A stretch of DNA of 64,000 nucleotides from Betaproteobacteria bacterium (GTDB lineage: Bacteria > Pseudomonadota > Gammaproteobacteria > Burkholderiales > Rhodocyclaceae). The stretch is taken from positions 256,808 to 320,807 of the forward strand of contig JAHRYN010000003.1 of the NCBI GenBank assembly GCA_020621405.1, given 5' to 3'. This document shows positions 58,140 to 64,000 of this stretch, in pieces. A program made the position numbers and the translations under genes. The notes beneath the pieces are model-generated. The model did not search any database and was not told where the DNA came from. It was given only the letters and a program-made list of their open reading frames with translations. How positions within the stretch are numbered: the stretch's first letter is position 1; each line of letters starts with the position of its first letter.

Positions 58140-58167
58140 ATGATAACATCGACTTGCTGCCGGTCAT
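58140..58167 (-). promoter_or_regulatory. Possible promoter of the hisB run
   Basis: On the minus strand ATGACC (58162-58167), 16 bp, TATCAT (58140-58145). Good -10, moderate -35, and 60 bp from the hisB start. A promoter is expected here because the run is separated from hisGD by a strand switch. Confidence 0.4.
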
Positions 58168-58232
58168 TCCTGCCCGTACATGCCGCAACCATGCGCCGCA
58201 CAACTTCCGTCCCCGTCACGCCTTCGATCGCC

Positions 58233-59300
<1,068 letters not shown>

Positions 59301-59366
59301 GCGGGCGGACGTCCACGGAGCGCTTCTTGCTACACGATCCGGGTTCACACAACCGGATCGTCAGTC

Positions 59367-59918
59367 ATGCGCAGCGCACCCGTCATTCTGTTCAACGCCG
59401 TACTGATCGCAGCCCTCGGCGGCTGCACCAGTGTTTCCTTCAAGCAGGGGGCAGGCGGCGACGAGTTCCGCCGCGCCGAGGCAAACTGCCGGAGCACCAC
59501 TTCGGAGCGCAACGCCTTCACGCAGTGCATGGAAGCCAGTGGCTGGTGGACGCGCTCGGTCGAAGAGCTGTCGGAGATCGGTTTCGTGCCGGCCGACGCT
59601 GACGAACCAGCTGCAAGTACCGGCTCTCCGTCCCCCACGGCATCACCGTCAGGCAACGCGACGCTGCTGCCCGCTGCCAAGGGAACAACCGCTGCAACGC
59701 CCGCCGCGGCCGTCGCCCCGAAAGATCCACTGTCCAGAATGCGCATCGCGATGTGGGCCAAGGCCGGCGCCGGTGGCGCGGAGCTGACGGCAGATCAGGA
59801 TCGCTGCCTGTCCGGGCTCGGCGACGCGCACCAGCCGGACCCGGTAGCCGGCACCGTCACGCGCGGGCTGTACGACTGCCTGCGCAGGCAGGGATGGGTG
59901 GGCATGACCCTGCGCTGA
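59367..59918 (+). CDS. Putative lipoprotein of unknown function
   Basis: 183 residues. A lipobox LGGC (Cys20) after a hydrophobic signal gives an outer-envelope lipoprotein. The mature part has six or so cysteines (two pairs: CRSTT..FTQCMEASGWW and RCLSG..LYDCLRRQGW), each preceding a tryptophan, hinting at two repeated small motifs around a low-complexity Ala/Thr/Pro linker (about 80-120). No known family recognised. 66 bp after hisC, so possibly co-transcribed. Confidence 0.75.
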   Translation: MRSAPVILFNAVLIAALGGCTSVSFKQGAGGDEFRRAEANCRSTTSERNAFTQCMEASGWWTRSVEELSEIGFVPADADEPAASTGSPSPTASPSGNATLLPAAKGTTAATPAAAVAPKDPLSRMRIAMWAKAGAGGAELTADQDRCLSGLGDAHQPDPVAGTVTRGLYDCLRRQGWVGMTLR

Positions 59919-59928
59919 ATATTCCAAT

Positions 59929-59957
59929 TTGATATTTGTAACTTAATGTCATAGATT
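59929..59957 (+). promoter_or_regulatory. Probable sigma-70 promoter of the PEP-CTERM gene
   Basis: TTGATA (59929-59934), 17-bp spacer, TAGATT (59952-59957) in a notably AT-rich patch. Transcription near 59964 would give a leader of about 124 nt. Confidence 0.6.
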
Positions 59958-60000
59958 GCCTGCGGGTGATCGCACACGCAAGCAATCCGAACAGCGAGAT

Positions 60001-60059
60001 TGCAGCCGGCCAGGCTGCAGGAGACACCACCCGAAAGCGCCCGCTCCAGACCGGAGCGG
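60001..60059 (+). other. Structured leader: two perfect hairpins before the PEP-CTERM gene
   Basis: TGCAGCC (60001-60007) pairs with GGCTGCA (60013-60019), and CCGCTCC (60041-60047) with GGAGCGG (60053-60059), each around a 5-nt loop. The second ends 16 nt before the AGGAG ribosome site. It could be a regulatory RNA element; I do not recognise a known riboswitch class. Confidence 0.5.
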
Positions 60060-60087
60060 TCCGTTCCATTTCGATAGGAGTGTTTTC

Positions 60088-60810
60088 ATGTTTTCAGCCA
60101 GAAACTTGCTGTGCGCTTCGCTTTGCCTGTCCACCCCGAATGTGTTCGCCCTGGGGGCCGGAGACATTGCCTTCACCGCCCTCAACACCGACGAGGATGG
60201 CTGGGCAATCGTCGCGTTGACCGATCTGGGCGCCCACAGCACGCTGTATTTCTCCGACAGCAGCTGGAACGGCTCAGCATTCACGAGTGCGGAAGGCTTC
60301 CACACCTGGGACACGGGCGCTGGCATCATCGCGGCGGGTACTGTCGTCCGCTTCAGCCAGATCGACCAGATCGGTCATTCGGTATCCGTCGGCACGCTGA
60401 CCTCGACCGGCAATCGTGCGTTGAGCAGCACCGCGGAGACGCTGTATGCCTATCAGGGAGCCGGCGCCAGCCTGCCGGCAACCTTCCTCGCCGCAGTATC
60501 GAGCGAATCGGCATCGGCGGGCGCAGCCGCCATTGCCGCAGCAGGTCTGCAAGGCGGTATCAACGCACTGATCCTTCCGGCCAGCACGGATTATTCCGAA
60601 TACGCGGGCATCCGCAACGGCACGGCGAACTTCGCGTCCTACCGCCCACTGATCAACAACGCGGCGAACTGGAGCGGATTCATCGACGGCGACCATGCCG
60701 CCGCACAGCCGGATCTGGCGGCCTTCACGATATCGCCGGTACCGGAACCTTCAGACGGCTGGATGATGGTGGCCGGTCTGACACTGATCGCCGCGCGCTG
60801 GAAGCGCTAG
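60088..60810 (+). CDS. PEP-CTERM sorting-domain protein
   Basis: 240 residues. A signal peptide (about 1-22, ending NVFALG), a beta-rich exported domain, and a C-terminal PEP-CTERM tag: VPEPSDGWMMVAGLTLIAARWKR spread over residues 218-240, i.e. Pro-Glu-Pro, a membrane helix and Arg/Lys tail. Such tags are cut and sorted by exosortase (EpsH) in exopolysaccharide-producing bacteria. No exosortase is in this window. The ATG has AGGAG 7 nt upstream. It ends by sharing the CTAG with the stop of the opposite gene. Confidence 0.88.
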   Translation: MFSARNLLCASLCLSTPNVFALGAGDIAFTALNTDEDGWAIVALTDLGAHSTLYFSDSSWNGSAFTSAEGFHTWDTGAGIIAAGTVVRFSQIDQIGHSVSVGTLTSTGNRALSSTAETLYAYQGAGASLPATFLAAVSSESASAGAAAIAAAGLQGGINALILPASTDYSEYAGIRNGTANFASYRPLINNAANWSGFIDGDHAAAQPDLAAFTISPVPEPSDGWMMVAGLTLIAARWKR

Positions 60811-61637
60811 CGATCAGGATCAGAATCAGGGCGCTGCAGTGGTTCCACCAGCGCCCTGTAGGCATGCCAGGTCGCGTGACCAATCAACGGCATCAGGATC
60901 ACCAGCCCGAGAAACAGCGTGGTGAAGCCAGCCACGGTCAGCAGCACGATTATCACGGCCCAGATCAGCATCGGCAGCGGATTGCGTCCGAGCGCGATCA
61001 GGCTCGCCAGGATGGAGGTCACCGCGTCCTGACGCCGATCCAGCATCAGCGGCATCGCCACCACGCTGGATCCGAATACCAGGGACGCGAAAATCAACCC
61101 GACCACGGCATAGGCCATCAGGAATTCGGCATTCTGCAGGCTGACCACCTGCTGCAGGAAGCTGCTGACCGACGGCATTTCCGACGTGTAGAACAGCGCG
61201 AACACGATCAGCGACGCGCGGGCCCATATCAGGAAGATGATCACGAGCACGAGCGCGAATATGCCGATCGAACCCGCGTTGTGCTGTACCGCCAGCAGCG
61301 AGTGCGCCAGCATCGGCGACAGCCCTTTTTCGCGCTGTCGCGACAGGTCGTAGAGCCCGAGCGCGAGAAACGGACCGAGCAGCAGGAAGCCGCAGACCAG
61401 CGCCGATGTGAGATGGGACGCATGGTTGAACACGACGGACAGCAGCAGCCCCATGAATGCAAAGCAGGCACCGTAGAAGATGCTCGCGCCAGGCTGCCTT
61501 GCGAGATCGGCGGCACCTTTGGCCAGCCACTCGAAGGGGGCCAGCGCACCGACTTCGCGCACCACGGGAAATGGCAGACCCTGTGCGTCTTCCCCGGTCA
61601 CCGGATGTTCTTCGTTCGGTACTTCTGACGGCTGCAT
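60807..61637 (-). CDS. DUF2189/BPSS1780-like membrane protein
   Basis: 276 residues from the ATG at 61637. About six membrane helices (for example SIFYGACFAFMGLLLSVVF, ALVCGFLLLGPFLALGLYDL, and the last TTLFLGLVILMPLIGHATWH). Function unknown. On the same strand as hisD and murA, 109 bp after hisD, so possibly read-through co-transcribed. Confidence 0.8.
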   Translation of the reverse strand: MQPSEVPNEEHPVTGEDAQGLPFPVVREVGALAPFEWLAKGAADLARQPGASIFYGACFAFMGLLLSVVFNHASHLTSALVCGFLLLGPFLALGLYDLSRQREKGLSPMLAHSLLAVQHNAGSIGIFALVLVIIFLIWARASLIVFALFYTSEMPSVSSFLQQVVSLQNAEFLMAYAVVGLIFASLVFGSSVVAMPLMLDRRQDAVTSILASLIALGRNPLPMLIWAVIIVLLTVAGFTTLFLGLVILMPLIGHATWHAYRALVEPLQRPDSDPDR

Positions 61638-61746
61638 GCGCACTCCCCGCTCAGATCACACACCTGCAACGATGCGCGTCCGCCTCTGCCAGGGAGCGTA
61701 CGCACGGCCCGGCGCAACTGTACGCCGTGTCGTGCGCCCGCGGAAG

Positions 61747-63051
61747 TCATTCGCCGATGCGGAACTCGGCCGACATGGCGTGCGCCTGCAATCCTTCTCC
61801 ATGGGCCAGGACCGAGGCGATCCGGCCCAGCGTCTGCGCCCCTTCGGAAGAAATATCCAGGATGGAAGTGCGCTTCTGGAAGTCATACACGCCCAGCGGG
61901 CTGGAAAAGCGCGCGCTGCGCATCGTCGGCAACACGTGATTGGGCCCGGCGCAATAGTCGCCGAGCGCCTCGACCGAATAGTGGCCGAGGAACATCGCGC
62001 CGGCATGGCGGATGCGGTCGACCAGCGCCCGCGGGTCTTCGGTGCAGATTTCGAGGTGCTCGGGCGCGATGCGGTTGGCGATATCGCAGGCTTCGCCAAG
62101 ATCGCGCACCTTGATCAGCGCACCCCGATTGGCGAGCGATGCCGCTATCGTGTCGCGCCGCGGCATGCCGGGCAGCAGCCGGTCTATCGCCGAATGCACG
62201 CGATCGAGGAAGACCGCATCGGTGCACAGCAGGATGGATTGCGCGAGTTCGTCGTGCTCGGCCTGAGCGAACAGGTCCATCGCCACCCAGTCCGGGTTGC
62301 CGTGACCGTCGGAAATCACCAGCACCTCGGACGGACCGGCCACCATGTCGATGCCGACGGTACCGAACACGCGGCGCTTGGCGCTTGCCACATAGGCATT
62401 GCCGGGACCGACGATCTTGTCGACCTGCGGAATGGTCTGCGTGCCGTAGGCCAGCGCACCCACAGCCTGGGCGCCGCCTATCGTGAACACGCGATCCACG
62501 CCGGTGATCGCCGCCGCCGCCAGCACCAGCGGATTGCGCTCGCCACCCGGCGTCGGCACGACCATGATCAGTTCGCTGACCCCGGCGACCTTGGCCGGTA
62601 TCGCGTTCATCAGCACCGAACTGGGATAGGACGCCCGTCCACCCGGCACATAGAGACCGACCCGGTCGAGCGGCGTCACCTTCTGCCCGAGCCTGGTGCC
62701 GTCGGCTTCGGTGTATTCCCATGAGGTCAGCCGTTGCCGTTCGTGGTACAGACGCACCCGCTCGGCCGCGTCCACCAGCGCACCGCGCTGCACGTCGGTC
62801 AGGCTGGCATAGGCCTCGTCCAGCACGCTGCGCGGCAGTTCGAGTTCGACCATGGAGCCCGCATCCAGCCGGTCGAAGCGACGCGTGCAGTCGAGCACGG
62901 CTGCATCGCCCCGCGCACGTACGTCGCGCAGGATGCCCGCGACCGCTGTTTCGATTGCCTCGTCGGCTGACGCATCGAAAGCGAGCAGCCTGTCCAGCGT
63001 CTTGAGGAAGTCGGGCGCGTCGGAATCCAGGCGGCTGATTGCGGTATTCAT
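61747..63051 (-). CDS. hisD: Histidinol dehydrogenase
   Basis: 434 residues, full length. A zinc enzyme oxidising histidinol to histidine with 2 NAD+. Conserved [25 protein letters not shown] segment (split over residues 130-154), [25 protein letters not shown] and the [10 protein letters not shown]-like [13 protein letters not shown]. Overlaps hisG by 4 bp (ATGA). Confidence 0.97.
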   Translation of the reverse strand: MNTAISRLDSDAPDFLKTLDRLLAFDASADEAIETAVAGILRDVRARGDAAVLDCTRRFDRLDAGSMVELELPRSVLDEAYASLTDVQRGALVDAAERVRLYHERQRLTSWEYTEADGTRLGQKVTPLDRVGLYVPGGRASYPSSVLMNAIPAKVAGVSELIMVVPTPGGERNPLVLAAAAITGVDRVFTIGGAQAVGALAYGTQTIPQVDKIVGPGNAYVASAKRRVFGTVGIDMVAGPSEVLVISDGHGNPDWVAMDLFAQAEHDELAQSILLCTDAVFLDRVHSAIDRLLPGMPRRDTIAASLANRGALIKVRDLGEACDIANRIAPEHLEICTEDPRALVDRIRHAGAMFLGHYSVEALGDYCAGPNHVLPTMRSARFSSPLGVYDFQKRTSILDISSEGAQTLGRIASVLAHGEGLQAHAMSAEFRIGE

Positions 63052-63689
63052 TTCACCGCTCCCGCGAAGGCCTCGAGTATCGGTGACAGCGCGTCGTGCT
63101 TCACCTTCAGCGAAGCCTGATTGACGACGAGACGCGAGCTGATGTCCATGATGTGTTCGACCTCGACCAGATTGTTGGCACGCAGGGTGCCTCCGCTGCT
63201 GACCAGATCGACGATGGCATCCGCGAGCCCGACCAGCGGCGCCAGTTCCATCGATCCGTACAGCTTGATGAGATCGACGTGGACGCCCTTGGCCGCGAAA
63301 TGTTCGCGTGCGGTGTGTACATATTTGGTCGCCACCTTCAGCCGAGCGCCGCGGCGTACCGCCTGCTCGTAGTCGAAGCCGGCCTGGGTGGCCACGCTGA
63401 GCCGGCAGCGCGCGATGTTCAGGTCGAGCGGCTGGTACAGCCCGGCACCACCGTGCTCGAGCAGCACATCCTTGCCGGCGATGCCCAGATCGGCCGCGCC
63501 GTACTGCACATAGGTCGGCGTGTCGGACGCACGCACGATGACCAGACGGACATCGGGGCGGTTGGTGCCGATGATGAGCTTGCGCGACGACTCCGGGTCG
63601 TCGGTCGGCACGATGCCCGCCGCCGCCAGCAGCGGCAGCGTTTCTTCGAAGATGCGTCCCTTGGACAGCGCGAGGGTGATGCCTTGCAC
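63048..63689 (-). CDS. hisG: ATP phosphoribosyltransferase, short (HisZ-dependent) form
   Basis: 213 residues, lacking the C-terminal ACT-like regulatory domain of long HisG. It performs the first step of histidine synthesis and, as a short form, should need the HisZ regulatory subunit, which is not in this window. Key motifs: [36 protein letters not shown] and [19 protein letters not shown]. Confidence 0.95.
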   Translation of the reverse strand: MQGITLALSKGRIFEETLPLLAAAGIVPTDDPESSRKLIIGTNRPDVRLVIVRASDTPTYVQYGAADLGIAGKDVLLEHGGAGLYQPLDLNIARCRLSVATQAGFDYEQAVRRGARLKVATKYVHTAREHFAAKGVHVDLIKLYGSMELAPLVGLADAIVDLVSSGGTLRANNLVEVEHIMDISSRLVVNQASLKVKHDALSPILEAFAGAVK

Positions 63690-63730
63690 GGTATTGCCTC
63701 GTTTCGGTATTGATCGGCCGCGGATCAGGA

Positions 63731-64000
<270 letters not shown>

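Noticed and set aside
59955-60075. Possible c-di-GMP (GEMM) or glycine riboswitch before the PEP-CTERM gene
   Set aside because: Some fragments look alike, but the conserved core bases and the paired-helix arrangement of those classes are not met; left as an unclassified structured leader.

Overview
The window is GC-rich bacterial chromosome that reads as a betaproteobacterium, probably of the Rhodocyclales/Methyloversatilis kind. This is inferred from gene content and order: ilvI-ilvN-ilvC-psd-pssA-leuA; sigma factor-DUF3619-DUF3106-RDD; pepA-holC-valS with lptFG divergent; murA-hisG-hisD and hisB-H-A-F-I-E-hinT-tatABC next to a DegS-like protease and a Nif3-like gene; a lone PEP-CTERM protein. 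No rRNA, tRNA, CRISPR array, prophage or transposase gene was seen. Coding density is very high and almost every gene is intact; only the two edge genes (a histidine kinase and murA) are cut.

Layout. 1-4.4 kb: end of a sensor kinase/substrate-binding-protein pair, pyrF and a PilZ-like protein. 4.4-6.6 kb: YihY membrane protein, a 272-bp MITE-like inverted-repeat element, wrbA and DUF2069. 6.6-13.2 kb: branched-chain amino acid and phosphatidylethanolamine genes, all on the minus strand. 13.4-15.4 kb: a small sigma factor with a putative anti-sigma partner and two accessory genes. 15.4-23.2 kb: lptFG divergent from pepA-holC-(repeat protein)-valS. 23.2-31 kb: a REPIN, a glutathione S-transferase-like gene, a TusA-like gene, a BepA-like protease, a response regulator coupled to moaC, CYTH-CHAD, sixA, and a GT-C/TPR membrane protein facing a type IV pilin.

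The most distinctive part is 31.7-43.1 kb. Seven minus-strand genes are packed with 1-102 bp gaps: CHASE2 Ser/Thr kinase, PP2C phosphatase, FHA protein, CHASE2 nucleotide cyclase, metallo-beta-lactamase-fold (cyclic-nucleotide phosphodiesterase-like) hydrolase, GAF-PilB/GspE ATPase, GAF-HD-GYP protein. They end next to a pilin gene that carries a clear sigma-54 promoter. Read together, they look like a writer/eraser/reader phosphorylation system and a cyclic-nucleotide writer/eraser pair sharing one type of sensor, wired to a pilus-type ATPase and c-di-GMP turnover.

43.3-51.3 kb holds an ornithine cyclodeaminase/mu-crystallin homologue, TerC, sucCD, an FAH-family hydrolase, a FimV-like protein and a Nif3-like protein. 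51.4-64 kb holds the DegS-like protease, tatABC, hinT and the histidine operon. The histidine operon is interrupted: hisC is on the opposite strand, and hisD is separated from hisB by hisC, a lipoprotein gene, a PEP-CTERM gene with a structured leader and a DUF2189-like gene.
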